Below, piece after piece: positions 1 through 5,560 of a DNA stretch of 6,486 nt. A program made the translations under genes and the position numbers. Numbering within the stretch: the first letter of the stretch is position 1; the number at the start of each line of letters is the position of its first letter. The notes under the pieces are model-generated. The model did not search any database. It was not told the origin of the DNA and saw only the letters and a program-made list of their open reading frames with translations. The DNA comes from Micavibrio sp. UBA5572 (GTDB lineage: Bacteria; Pseudomonadota; Alphaproteobacteria; Micavibrionales; Micavibrionaceae): contig DIMG01000003.1 of assembly GCA_002425415.1 (NCBI GenBank), positions 1 through 6,486 on the forward strand, read 5' to 3'.

Positions 1-22
1 CTAGGGTTGAGACTCACAGGTT
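1..22 (+). repeat. Terminal inverted repeat of the IS, transposase 3' side
   Basis: This end matches the reverse complement of 822-843 at 16 of 22 positions. The outermost seven bases, CTAGGGT, are identical, and a second block, CACAG, is shared further in. It is the transposase-binding end downstream of the second reading frame, whose stop codon lies at 21-23, just inside the repeat. Confidence 0.8.
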
Positions 23-470
23 AAATCCAGTAGCATAAGAGGGACGCGAGACAGAGTGCCGCCATAAAGTTTCTGGCGAGCTTATCGTAGCGTGTTGCGA
101 CCCTGCGGAAGTCTTTTAATCTCCCGAACATACGTTCGACAACATTGCGTCTACGATAGATGATTTTGTCGTGAGGGATGGGAACTTTCCGATTGGATTT
201 TGACGGAATGACAGCATTGATTTTGCTGTTTATCAGGAAATCCCTGAAATGTCCTGCGTCATAAGCCTTATCAGCCAGAAGATTTTTGACAGGTGGCAAG
301 CACACTGATAGCGCAACGGCTCCTTTGATGTCTGCTGTTTGTCCTTGCGTAAGATACAAAGCAACCGGCCTGCATTTTGTATCGCTGAGGGCATGAACTT
401 TGGTGTTTCGCCCACCTCGACTTATGCCGATTGCTTGTGCAGCAGCCCCCCTTTTCCTCCTCCGGCGCAA
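21..470 (-). CDS. IS5-family transposase, second frame (orfB), catalytic C-terminal part
   Basis: This is the C-terminal half of the IS427-group transposase. It carries QAIGISRGGRNTKVHAL, the second catalytic aspartate (D67 of this frame, in LLADKAYDA), and the catalytic glutamate E112. The glutamate sits in the family signature Y-(2)-R-(3)-E-(6)-K (Y105, R108, E112, K119). In the frameshifted fusion these are D170 and E215, completing the triad with D95. The open frame can be extended back to a TTG at 470, but that stretch (RRRRKRG) is only the other-frame reading of the glycine-rich junction. The natural product most likely enters this frame at about 446 after slippage, adding 141 residues. 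It ends inside the terminal inverted repeat. No catalytic residue is missing. Confidence 0.85.
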   Translation of the reverse strand: MRRRRKRGAAAQAIGISRGGRNTKVHALSDTKCRPVALYLTQGQTADIKGAVALSVCLPPVKNLLADKAYDAGHFRDFLINSKINAVIPSKSNRKVPIPHDKIIYRRRNVVERMFGRLKDFRRVATRYDKLARNFMAALCLASLLCYWI

Positions 471-778
471 CGGTGAGCTTTCACATGGGTACTGTCCAAG
501 GCAGCTATGTCTGTTTCATCCGACAAGCTCCCTACAATTTCGAGAAACAAATATTGCCAGATGCCACGCGCAGACCATCGGTTATAGCGGTTGTAAAGAG
601 TTGTGTAACACCCGTACTCGGAGGGAGCGTCTTTCCATCGACATCCTGATTGTAAAACGTGAATGATGCCGCTGATAACAAGGCGGTCATCGTTCCGACG
701 CTTACGCCCCCAGTCCGGCGGTAAATGTGGCTTGATCGCTTCCCATTGTGCGTCTGACAGATAAAAATACCGTCCCAT
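422..778 (-). CDS. IS5-family transposase, first frame (orfA)
   Basis: This is the N-terminal half (118 codons) of an IS427-group transposase that moves the surrounding element by DNA cut-and-paste chemistry. Residues 1 to about 75 (starting MGRYFYLSDAQW, with the GCRWKDAP block near 45-52) form the conserved N-terminal DNA-binding region of this family. D95 in the motif LDSTHVKAH is the first catalytic aspartate of the DDE triad. The start is ATG at 778-776, preceded by AAGGAGGG (plus 787-794) at good spacing. On its own the frame ends soon after a glycine-rich stretch, GGGKGG (106-111), and lacks the other two catalytic residues. It is therefore expected to work through a -1 frameshift into the next frame, giving a product of about 252 residues. 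Confidence 0.88.
   Translation of the reverse strand: MGRYFYLSDAQWEAIKPHLPPDWGRKRRNDDRLVISGIIHVLQSGCRWKDAPSEYGCYTTLYNRYNRWSARGIWQYLFLEIVGSLSDETDIAALDSTHVKAHRCAGGGKGGLLHKQSA
446..455 (-). other. Probable programmed -1 ribosomal frameshift site of the transposase
   Basis: The minus strand reads AAAAGGGGGG followed by CTG. In the first frame the codons are AAA GGG GGG CTG. Slipping back one base on the G run gives GGG then GCT and continues as GGKGG-AAAQAIG, which matches the continuous sequence expected of IS427-group transposases. The two frames overlap from 470 to 422 and are related by exactly -1. Slippage in this overlap is seen from sequence; its use in the cell is inferred from the family. 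Confidence 0.7.
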
Positions 779-821
779 AAGAGGATCCCTCCTTACGAAT
801 CATCTCATTGAATCACATATC

Positions 822-843
822 TATCTGTGTGTGTAGACCCTAG
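822..843 (-). repeat. Terminal inverted repeat of the IS, transposase 5' side
   Basis: Read on the minus strand it starts CTAGGGTCTACAC and matches the other end at 16 of 22 positions. It lies about 45 bp upstream of the transposase start. The transposase promoter probably overlaps it, but no clear -35/-10 pair could be picked out. Confidence 0.8.
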
Positions 844-864
844 CAACCATCAAGAATTATACAA

Positions 865-891
865 TTGCCATAAAGACAAAGCCATTATAAG
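865..891 (+). promoter_or_regulatory. Weak candidate promoter for typA
   Basis: TTGCCA (865-870) and TATAAG (886-891) each match the sigma-70 hexamers at five of six positions. The 15-bp spacing is short, which makes the call doubtful. It lies just outside the IS right end and about 105 bp upstream of the typA GTG. The rest of 844-995 is AT-rich, with no reading frame or RNA that I can support. Confidence 0.25.
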
Positions 892-995
892 AAAACCAAG
901 TAAAATCACCCTGAATTCTTACTTTTTTCTAGCTTTTCTGCCAATTTCCATGTACCAAGACGGCGCATAAAAAGTTTTAAAGAAAGATTACAGTC

Positions 996-2831
996 GTGAC
1001 CATACAGAATTTAAGAAACATCGCCATTATTGCCCACGTTGACCATGGAAAAACCACCCTGATTGACACTATTTTGCGTCAAAGCGGAACATTCCGCGCC
1101 AATCAGGACGTTGAGGACCGCGTCATGGACAGCAACGACCTTGAAAAAGAACGGGGTATCACCATTTTGGCAAAATGCACCTCTGTTTTGTGGGAAGAAA
1201 CCAAGATCAATATCATCGACACTCCGGGTCACGCGGATTTTGGTGGTGAAGTCGAACGAATTCTGAACATGGCTGACGGCGTTATTCTTTTGATCGATGC
1301 CGCAGAAGGCCCCTTGCCACAAACCAAATTCGTTTTAGGCAAAGCTTTGGCGCAAGGCATTCGTCCGATCGTGGTTGTCAACAAAATTGACCGCTCCGAT
1401 GCGCGCCCAACCGAAGTCTTGAACGAAGTCTTTGACTTGTTCTCGTCTTTGGATGCAAGCGAAGAACAGCTCGACTTCCCTGTTCTTTATGCATCCGGCC
1501 GTGACGGCTGGTGCTGTGACACTTTGGAGGGGCCTCGCGAAAACCTGCACCCGATGCTGGATTTGATTTTGGCACACGTCCCCGCACCAAAAGTAGAAGT
1601 TGGTGGAAAATTCAAAATGCTGGCCACGATTCTAAATGCCGACCCGTATCTGGGACGTATCCTGGTTGGTCGCGTTGTCTCTGGCTCTGCAAAAATCAAC
1701 ATGCCGGTCAAAGCCATGAACCTAGATGGAAAAACAGTCGAACAATTCCGCCTGTCAAAACTGATGACTTTTGCTGGTATCAATAAAATTCCGGCTGAAA
1801 CTGTTCAATGCGGAGACATTATTTGTATCGCAGGGATGGCCAATGCATCGGTGGCAGACACAATTTGTGACATATCTGTAACTGAACCCGTTCCGGCCAC
1901 CCCAATTGACCCACCAACCATGGCCGTCACCATTACCGTGAACAACTCTCCATTATGTGGACGTGAAGGGAAAAAATTAACCTCGACTATGATCCGCGAC
2001 CGTCTATTGACCGAAGCAGAGATCAACGTGGCTATTCGCGTAACAGTTTCTGCCGACCGTGACAGCTTTGAACTCGCAGGCCGTGGGGAACTCCAGATTG
2101 GGGTCTTGCTGGAAACTATGCGTCGAGAAGGCTTTGAAATGTCTGTTTCCCGCCCACGCGTTTTGTTGAAAAAAGATGAAAACGACCAAGTCATCGAACC
2201 ATACGAAGAAATCATTGTTGATATTGATGATGAATATACAGGCGTTGTTGTTGAGAAATTGACCGAGCGCAAAGCTGACCTGACCGACATGCGTCCAGCA
2301 GGCCACGGGAAAACCCGTATTGTTTTCTCGTGTCCATCCCGTGGAATGATTGGGTATCAAAGCCAGTTCATGACCGACACACGCGGCACAGGTGTCTTGA
2401 ACCGCTTGTTCAAAGAATATGGCCCTTACAAAGGTGACATCACCGGCCGTCGCAACGGTGCGTTGATCTCGACCGAATCAGGAAAAGCAGCCGCCTATGC
2501 CATTTGGAAACTGCAAGATCGTGGCACGATGTTTATCACCCATAATGATGACGTGTACCAAGGCATGATTGTTGGTGAAAATTCCCGTGACACAGACCTC
2601 GACATTAACGTAACCAAAGCCAAACAACTAACCAACGTTCGCGCATCCGGCACAGATGAGGCATGCACATTGGTTCCGCCTCGCAAACTCACCCTCGAAG
2701 CGATGATGGCTTATATCAATGATGACGAATTGGTAGAGATCACACCAAAAACCGTTCGTTTGCGCAAACGGTACCTGACTCCAAACGAACGCGAATTGGC
2801 AAAAAAATCTGCAAAAAAAATAGCGGGCTAA
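996..2831 (+). CDS. typA: Translational GTPase TypA/BipA
   Basis: TypA (BipA) is a cytoplasmic GTPase of the EF-G/LepA family. It binds the 70S ribosome and is linked to large-subunit assembly and to growth at low temperature or under stress. The 611 residues match the family's usual length (about 600-615). The GTPase motifs are all intact: G1 AHVDHGKTTL (13-22), G2 RGIT (53-56), G3 DTPGHADF (75-82), G4 NKID (129-132) and G5 ASG (166-168). An EF-Tu-like beta-barrel follows, roughly 205-290, then EF-G-like domains III and V (LCGREGK, GRGELQIG, the PYEEI block, GMIGYQSQF), and the BipA-specific C-terminal domain ending in a lysine-rich tail. The start is GTG at 996: an in-frame TAA at 978-980 bars any longer form, and no closer ATG fits. 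The upstream SD-like sequence (AAAGAAAG) is weak. It is a single-gene unit ending in a strong terminator. Confidence 0.97.
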   Translation: MTIQNLRNIAIIAHVDHGKTTLIDTILRQSGTFRANQDVEDRVMDSNDLEKERGITILAKCTSVLWEETKINIIDTPGHADFGGEVERILNMADGVILLIDAAEGPLPQTKFVLGKALAQGIRPIVVVNKIDRSDARPTEVLNEVFDLFSSLDASEEQLDFPVLYASGRDGWCCDTLEGPRENLHPMLDLILAHVPAPKVEVGGKFKMLATILNADPYLGRILVGRVVSGSAKINMPVKAMNLDGKTVEQFRLSKLMTFAGINKIPAETVQCGDIICIAGMANASVADTICDISVTEPVPATPIDPPTMAVTITVNNSPLCGREGKKLTSTMIRDRLLTEAEINVAIRVTVSADRDSFELAGRGELQIGVLLETMRREGFEMSVSRPRVLLKKDENDQVIEPYEEIIVDIDDEYTGVVVEKLTERKADLTDMRPAGHGKTRIVFSCPSRGMIGYQSQFMTDTRGTGVLNRLFKEYGPYKGDITGRRNGALISTESGKAAAYAIWKLQDRGTMFITHNDDVYQGMIVGENSRDTDLDINVTKAKQLTNVRASGTDEACTLVPPRKLTLEAMMAYINDDELVEITPKTVRLRKRYLTPNERELAKKSAKKIAG

Positions 2832-2856
2832 TAACTCAACCGCCCGCCTCTACATT

Positions 2857-2881
2857 AAAGCCCCCGATTCGGGGGCTTTTT
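2857..2881 (+). terminator. Rho-independent terminator of typA
   Basis: A perfect 10-bp stem (AAAGCCCCCG with CGGGGGCTTT) closes a three-base loop (ATT) and runs into a T tract at 2877-2881. It begins 26 bp after the typA stop codon. Its A-rich 5' side makes it potentially active in both directions, though no minus-strand gene reads towards it at once. Confidence 0.9.
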
Positions 2882-2970
2882 CTATAATAGCCATTTCATC
2901 ATTACGAGAAACGTCTTTCCCTTCTCTTTCCTCTGCGTCATCCCGCCGCAGGATTTCTGAAAATCGTCCC

Positions 2971-2996
2971 TTTGACTTTTTCTGATTACTTATTAG
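2971..2996 (+). promoter_or_regulatory. Possible heat-shock (RpoH-like) promoter of the Hsp20 gene
   Basis: TTTGAC (2971-2976) followed after 12 bp by CTTATT (2989-2994) loosely resembles the CTTGAA/CTTATnT pattern of RpoH promoters. A sigma-70 reading is poor because the spacing is too short. Small heat-shock genes are commonly under RpoH control, so context favours the idea, but the match is weak. No CIRCE inverted repeat is present. Confidence 0.25.
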
Positions 2997-3024
2997 ATCA
3001 CTGTTCAAATCATTCTCAAAAAAA

Positions 3025-3032
3025 AAGGAGGT
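3025..3032 (+). promoter_or_regulatory. Very strong Shine-Dalgarno sequence of the Hsp20 gene
   Basis: AAGGAGGT is fully complementary to the 3' end of 16S rRNA. It sits 7 bp before the ATG at 3040, directly after a run of nine A (3018-3026). This fixes the start and suggests very efficient initiation once the message is made. Confidence 0.85.
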
Positions 3033-3039
3033 AATTATT

Positions 3040-3546
3040 ATGTCGTCTATTCGTGATCTAATCCGGTGGGATCGCCCCGCCAACATCTCTGTTCGCCAAA
3101 GCGGCTTTGCACAGTCTCTGGCATCATTGCAAGAAGAAATGAATCGCTTGTTCGACCATGTTTACACAGGCGCCCAACTCCGTTTGATGGACTGGGACAA
3201 AAATGGCTCTGCCGTTCCTGCCGTCAATGTCTCGGAAAATGGTGAAGGCTTTAAAGTTAAAATTGAACTTGCGGGCATGAATCCCGATGATATTGATGTC
3301 GAAATGACTGGCAACAATCTGGTTCTCCGCGGTGAAAAAAAAGAAGAGAAAAAAGAGGAAAAGGAAAATTACCTGAGTCAGGAAATTTCCTACGGGTCTT
3401 TTTATCGCTCCATCGCGTTACCCGAAACCGCCGACTGCAAACGGGCAGAAGCCAGCTTTAAAAACGGTGTTCTGAGCATCGAAATTCCCAAAAAAGCCGA
3501 AGCTAAAGAAAAAACTGAAAAACTTCAGATCAAAAAAGCAGCTTAA
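3040..3546 (+). CDS. Small heat-shock protein, Hsp20/alpha-crystallin family
   Basis: This is a cytoplasmic ATP-independent chaperone that binds unfolding proteins and holds them for refolding by DnaK/ClpB. The length of 168 residues is normal for the family. The N-terminal arm (1-58) includes a helix typical of this class, SLQEEMNRLFDHVY (29-42). The alpha-crystallin domain runs from about 59 (VPAVNVSENGEGF) to about 151. It includes the IELAGM block (75-80), LVLRGEKK (94-101) and the hallmark FKNGVLSIEIPK (140-151). A short C-terminal tail contains LQI (162-164), matching the I/L-x-I/V motif used for oligomer assembly. A highly charged K/E run at 99-109 occupies the variable loop of the domain. 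It appears monocistronic, with its own strong ribosome-binding site and terminator. The exact subgroup (IbpA-like or Hsp18-like) cannot be fixed from sequence alone, so no gene symbol is given. Confidence 0.95.
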   Translation: MSSIRDLIRWDRPANISVRQSGFAQSLASLQEEMNRLFDHVYTGAQLRLMDWDKNGSAVPAVNVSENGEGFKVKIELAGMNPDDIDVEMTGNNLVLRGEKKEEKKEEKENYLSQEISYGSFYRSIALPETADCKRAEASFKNGVLSIEIPKKAEAKEKTEKLQIKKAA

Positions 3547-3572
3547 GAGAGATAACAAGTGCATAGGCCACG

Positions 3573-3605
3573 AAAAGATCCCCCACCAAAATACGGGGGA
3601 TTTTT
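3573..3605 (+). terminator. Rho-independent terminator of the Hsp20 gene
   Basis: A 7-bp stem ATCCCCC/GGGGGAT (3578-3584 with 3595-3601) has a 10-base loop and is followed by TTTT. AAAA on the 5' side can extend the pairing past a one-base bulge. It lies between two converging transcription units and may also stop minus-strand transcription coming through the gene remnant at 3640. Confidence 0.85.
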
Positions 3606-3639
3606 ATGTTATGATACCAACTTTATATAAATAAGAACC

Positions 3640-3834
3640 TTATGAATCTGGCACTTGAAGCCCCACCTCAAGAGTCTTCTCTATTCTTGTTAAATGAGCC
3701 AAATCATTTGGAATAGTCGGATAGATAGGAATGCTAGGATCATCTGGATTATGAATGAAGTGCGGATGGAATATTCCAATATTATACATTGCATCAAAAG
3801 CTACATCCGACTTATCAAATGCAAGGATAAGCAA
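3640..3834 (-). pseudogene. Probable C-terminal remnant of the same broken gene as 3815-4111
   Basis: This 64-codon minus-strand frame overlaps the end of the fragment at 3815-4111 and is shifted by one base relative to it. It opens only on a TTG, with no sensible ribosome-binding site. From about residue 5 it reads AFDKSDVAFDAMYNIGIFH, then PHFIHNPDDPSIPIYPTIPND (about residues 24-44), ending VPDS. The proline-rich IPIYPTIPND block resembles, from memory, the C-terminal end of an uncharacterised protein family whose N-terminal part resembles the upstream fragment. The simplest reading is one gene of normally about 270 residues that lost an internal segment, leaving the two ends fused out of frame. 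Independent translation of this piece is unlikely. Confidence 0.5.
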
Positions 3835-4111
3835 TATGCGTTATTGTCTGATACGCATAAAAAATCATACTTAATCGCCTTCCCGCCCCATACTGCATAT
3901 AGTACCTAGCCTTGGCATTTTTAAGTCTCGAAGCAACATCAACTGATCTTAAAAACAAATCACGAATAGAGTTAAATACAAACCAAGAGTGAGTTTTCTG
4001 TGCCTTTTTTTCTATAAAATCCAACGAGTCTCTATGGGAAATCCTATCTTCCGAATAATCACATAGATTCTTATAATCATCGAGATGCTTCTCATAATCC
4101 AGATCATCCAT
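3815..4111 (-). CDS. Hypothetical protein, probably a truncated N-terminal fragment
   Basis: This 98-residue frame starts at ATG 4111-4109. It is rich in charged residues early on (MDDLDYEKHLDDYKN) and then looks like a helical region with SLDFIEKKAQKTHSWFVF (29-46), RYYMQYGAGRRLS and IFYAYQTITHIAYP near its end. No signal peptide or membrane segment is visible. The residues around GAGRRL and the closing ITHIAYP recall an uncharacterised family of about 270 residues, in which the protein would continue well beyond this point. Here it stops after AYPCI, and the neighbouring frame looks like the missing C-terminus. I cannot assign a function. The upstream sequence has only a weak SD-like GCGAG, and a TATAAT lies directly before the ATG. 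The gene sits 33 bp downstream of tRNA-Arg on the same strand, a common place for acquired DNA. Confidence 0.5.
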   Translation of the reverse strand: MDDLDYEKHLDDYKNLCDYSEDRISHRDSLDFIEKKAQKTHSWFVFNSIRDLFLRSVDVASRLKNAKARYYMQYGAGRRLSMIFYAYQTITHIAYPCI

Positions 4112-4144
4112 ATTATACTCGCTAAAATTGAATCAAAGAGTAAA

Positions 4145-4221
4145 TGGCGCGCCCGGCGAGATTCGAACTCACGACCTTTGCCTTCGGAGGGCAACGCTCT
4201 ATCCAGCTGAGCCACGGGCGC
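4145..4221 (-). tRNA. tRNA-Arg, anticodon CCG
   Basis: A 77-nt tRNA gene with a complete cloverleaf. The acceptor stem is GCGCCCG/CGGGCGC, followed by discriminator G and an encoded CCA (plus TGG at 4145-4147). The D arm is GGCUC...GAGC. The anticodon stem UUGCC/GGCAA carries the loop CUCCGAA with anticodon CCG, which reads the arginine codon CGG. The variable loop is AGGUC, and the T arm GUGAG-UUCGAAU-CUCGC holds the invariant UUCGA. It begins 42 bp downstream of the binding-protein stop codon on the same strand and may be partly read through from there. No separate promoter or terminator is obvious. Confidence 0.97.
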
Positions 4222-4263
4222 ATCCGAAGCTTTCTATCAGATGGGTAATAAGAAGGCAAAAGA

Positions 4264-5112
4264 TTATTTGTTCCTTTGGTTTTCGGATCTTACAGAAAGC
4301 CATTGCGTCTTATCATCGCCCATATACCGCTCCATAATCTTATCCACCGCTCCACTCTCGATCAAAAATTCCAGAGCACTATCAACCATGTGCTTTAATC
4401 TGTAATCATCGTTTGGAAGTAAAAAGGCTCCCTTGGCAAAAAACACAGGTTTATCAATGACCTTCAGCTGTCCGGGATTTTGACTAAGAAATCTCTGAAC
4501 AGGTGTAAGGTTAGAAATAGTGAAATCCACCTTACCAGAAGACACATCCAAAAGAACATTCCCATCACTTGACAACTCAAAAGCGTCAATCGTCTGTGAT
4601 TTAGGAAAGATCGTTGAAGTCAAAACATCATGAACGGTACCCCTCAAAACTGTAGCCTTATAGCCTTGATCGTTCAACCAACGATAATCATCATCAGATC
4701 CAACAAGATCCGTCTTCGTTACAATAAAAAGCGGGTGAGAGACAAATGGGATGGAGTAAAACGCGCCCCGTGTCCGCGCAGGCGGCCCCCAGAAACCATT
4801 ACAGGAAACATCATATCGACCAGCTGCCAATCCTTGCTCGGCAGCCCCCCAACCAACCTCTTCTGTCCACTCAATTTTAAGACCCAAAACTTGTGCCACA
4901 GCGTTCATAACATCATAATCATAACCTGATAATTTTCCTGTATTCGGGTCTTTGGTTAATTCTGGATACCAAACAGAATACCCACAATGAATGATTCCTG
5001 TTTTAACCACACGCTCAAAAGCAGTCTCCGCAAAGGCTTCACCCTGCGTACAGAAAAACAGGCCAATAACCGCCGAAACGATACAGATGTATTTTGAAAA
5101 CTTTGTGACCAC
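4264..5112 (-). CDS. Periplasmic solute-binding protein, amino-acid ABC transporter type (SBP_bac_3)
   Basis: A 282-residue secreted binding protein of the family that captures amino acids or related small solutes and hands them to an ABC permease; a few members serve signalling or enzyme roles. Residues 1-28 are a signal peptide: K4/K7, a hydrophobic core IVSAVIGLFF, and a likely cut after AFA28. It has no lipobox. The mature part shows FERVVKTGIIHCGY (32-45), GYDYDVMNAVAQVLG (63-77), GLAAGRYDV (94-102), the R113/R115 and FYSIPFVSH region, RGT at 157-159 and GKVDF (193-197), a family-typical order. R113 or R115 and T159 are candidate ligand contacts, and C43 with C104 could form a disulfide. 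The start is GTG at 5112, with AAAGGGGA (plus 5121-5128) 8 bp upstream. No permease or ATPase gene adjoins it, so the ligand cannot be inferred. Confidence 0.9.
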   Translation of the reverse strand: MVTKFSKYICIVSAVIGLFFCTQGEAFAETAFERVVKTGIIHCGYSVWYPELTKDPNTGKLSGYDYDVMNAVAQVLGLKIEWTEEVGWGAAEQGLAAGRYDVSCNGFWGPPARTRGAFYSIPFVSHPLFIVTKTDLVGSDDDYRWLNDQGYKATVLRGTVHDVLTSTIFPKSQTIDAFELSSDGNVLLDVSSGKVDFTISNLTPVQRFLSQNPGQLKVIDKPVFFAKGAFLLPNDDYRLKHMVDSALEFLIESGAVDKIMERYMGDDKTQWLSVRSENQRNK

Positions 5113-5128
5113 AGACCAAATCCCCTTT

Positions 5129-5158
5129 ATTATATAAGTGTATCTATCCAGATGGATG
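5129..5158 (-). promoter_or_regulatory. Candidate -10 box and small palindrome upstream of the binding-protein gene
   Basis: On the minus strand a perfect TATAAT (plus 5129-5134) lies just before the Shine-Dalgarno sequence. About 12 bp further upstream is the palindrome ATCCA-GA-TGGAT (5147-5158), where a -35 box would be expected, but no good -35 hexamer is present. This would fit a regulated promoter with an operator at -35, or chance in AT-rich DNA. Confidence 0.3.
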
Positions 5159-5224
5159 TGGATTTTATGAACTAACTCTCAGAATATTCTTTATTTTCTT
5201 ATACTGACAGGGATACACGCTTAC

Positions 5225-5260
5225 AAGAAAAATAAAACCCCACCAACAATGGCAGGGTTT
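5225..5260 (-). terminator. Rho-independent terminator of the rRNA operon
   Basis: Read on the minus strand, AAACCC at the 5' side pairs with GGGTTT across an interrupted GC-containing stem. It is followed by TTTTATTTTTCTT (plus 5225-5237). It starts about 57 nt past the 5S 3' end and no tRNA lies between, so the operon appears to end here. Confidence 0.75.
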
Positions 5261-5305
5261 ATAAAAACTTTCGCAAATAATTGAATAACATTTAAGCTTC
5301 ATCCT

Positions 5306-5447
5306 CTGTGCTTGGAAGACCTGGCAACGACCTACTCTCCCATGCCTTAAGACATAGTACAATCGGCCCGAAGGTTTTTCACAGTCCAGTTCGAGATGGG
5401 ATGGCGTGTTTCACACTTGGTATAGCCACCAGGTCATCGAAGCACAG
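5306..5447 (-). repeat. Long inverted repeat enclosing 5S rRNA (precursor processing stem)
   Basis: The segments 5306-5324 and 5429-5447 are complementary at 17 of 19 positions. They extend the normal 5S terminal helix (CCUGG/CCAGG) outward by about 12 more positions with two mismatches. In the precursor RNA this would form a long double-stranded stem, suitable for RNase cleavage that releases 5S rRNA. Confidence 0.7.
5318..5435 (-). rRNA. rrf: 5S ribosomal RNA
   Basis: A 118-nt 5S rRNA of typical bacterial form. On the minus strand it begins GACCUGGUGGCUAU and contains CCCAUCUCGAACUGG (helix III and loop B/C region) and GGUACUAUGUCUUAAGGCAUGGGAGAGUAGG, quoted here by its ends only (GGUACUAU and GAGAGUAGG). 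It closes with GUUGCCAGGUC. The ends are placed by the terminal helix and could be off by one or two bases. It lies downstream of 23S in the usual rRNA operon order. Confidence 0.95.
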
Positions 5448-5533
5448 AACAGGAAGATATTTTTTGTCAAAATTTTAAAACGACTATTAAATCACACAAC
5501 GAATTTACCGCTGCGCGTGATCATACTGCACAT

Positions 5534-5553
5534 CCAAGGCCAAAAGGCCATGG
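5534..5553 (-). other. Hairpin just beyond the 23S 3' end
   Basis: CCAAGGCC and GGCCATGG flank AAAA and pair at all positions but one. The hairpin lies within ten bases of the 23S 3' end. It may be part of rRNA precursor processing, perhaps competing with the long 23S 5'/3' stem, whose other half lies outside the window. The whole 23S-5S spacer (5436-5560) holds no tRNA or reading frame that I can support. Confidence 0.45.
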
Positions 5554-5560
5554 CGTGAGA

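Larger units (their letters stand above)
1..843 (-). mobile_element. IS5-family (IS427-group) insertion sequence, apparently complete
   Basis: A compact element is bounded by imperfect terminal inverted repeats and carries a two-frame DDE transposase on the minus strand. Both ends read CTAGGGT inward. If the target duplication is TA, as is usual for this group, the mobile unit is 4-840 (837 bp) with TA at 2-3 and 841-842; a CTAG target would give 1-843. The size, inverted repeats, -1 frameshift arrangement and transposase motifs all fit IS427-type elements. No stop codon or indel breaks either frame apart from the expected frame change, so it may still be active. The window begins at the outer edge of the element, so the far flank cannot be inspected. 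The right end lies about 150 bp upstream of typA. Confidence 0.9.

Noticed and set aside
400..666. Plus-strand frame of 88 codons across the transposase
   Set aside because: It is antisense to the conserved transposase and contains no recognisable motif.
1805..2290. Minus-strand frame of 161 codons opposite typA
   Set aside because: It is a shadow of typA codon usage, with low-complexity serine/threonine-rich text, no ribosome-binding site and no recognisable domain.
3694..3909. Plus-strand frame of 71 codons
   Set aside because: It is antisense to the minus-strand gene fragments, which read as better protein and match a remembered family pattern. This frame has no ribosome-binding site or motif.
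4012..4215. Minus-strand frame of 67 codons starting MAQLDRALPSEGKGREFESRRARHL
   Set aside because: This is a direct translation through the tRNA-Arg gene, another familiar artefact.
4128..4337. Plus-strand frame of 69 codons containing GEIRTHDLCLRRATLYPAEPRA
   Set aside because: It is the antisense reading of the tRNA-Arg gene, a well-known false protein prediction.
5436..5560. A tRNA in the 23S-5S spacer
   Set aside because: I looked for acceptor stems and a GGTTCGAATCC-like T arm and found only a short hairpin next to the 23S end.
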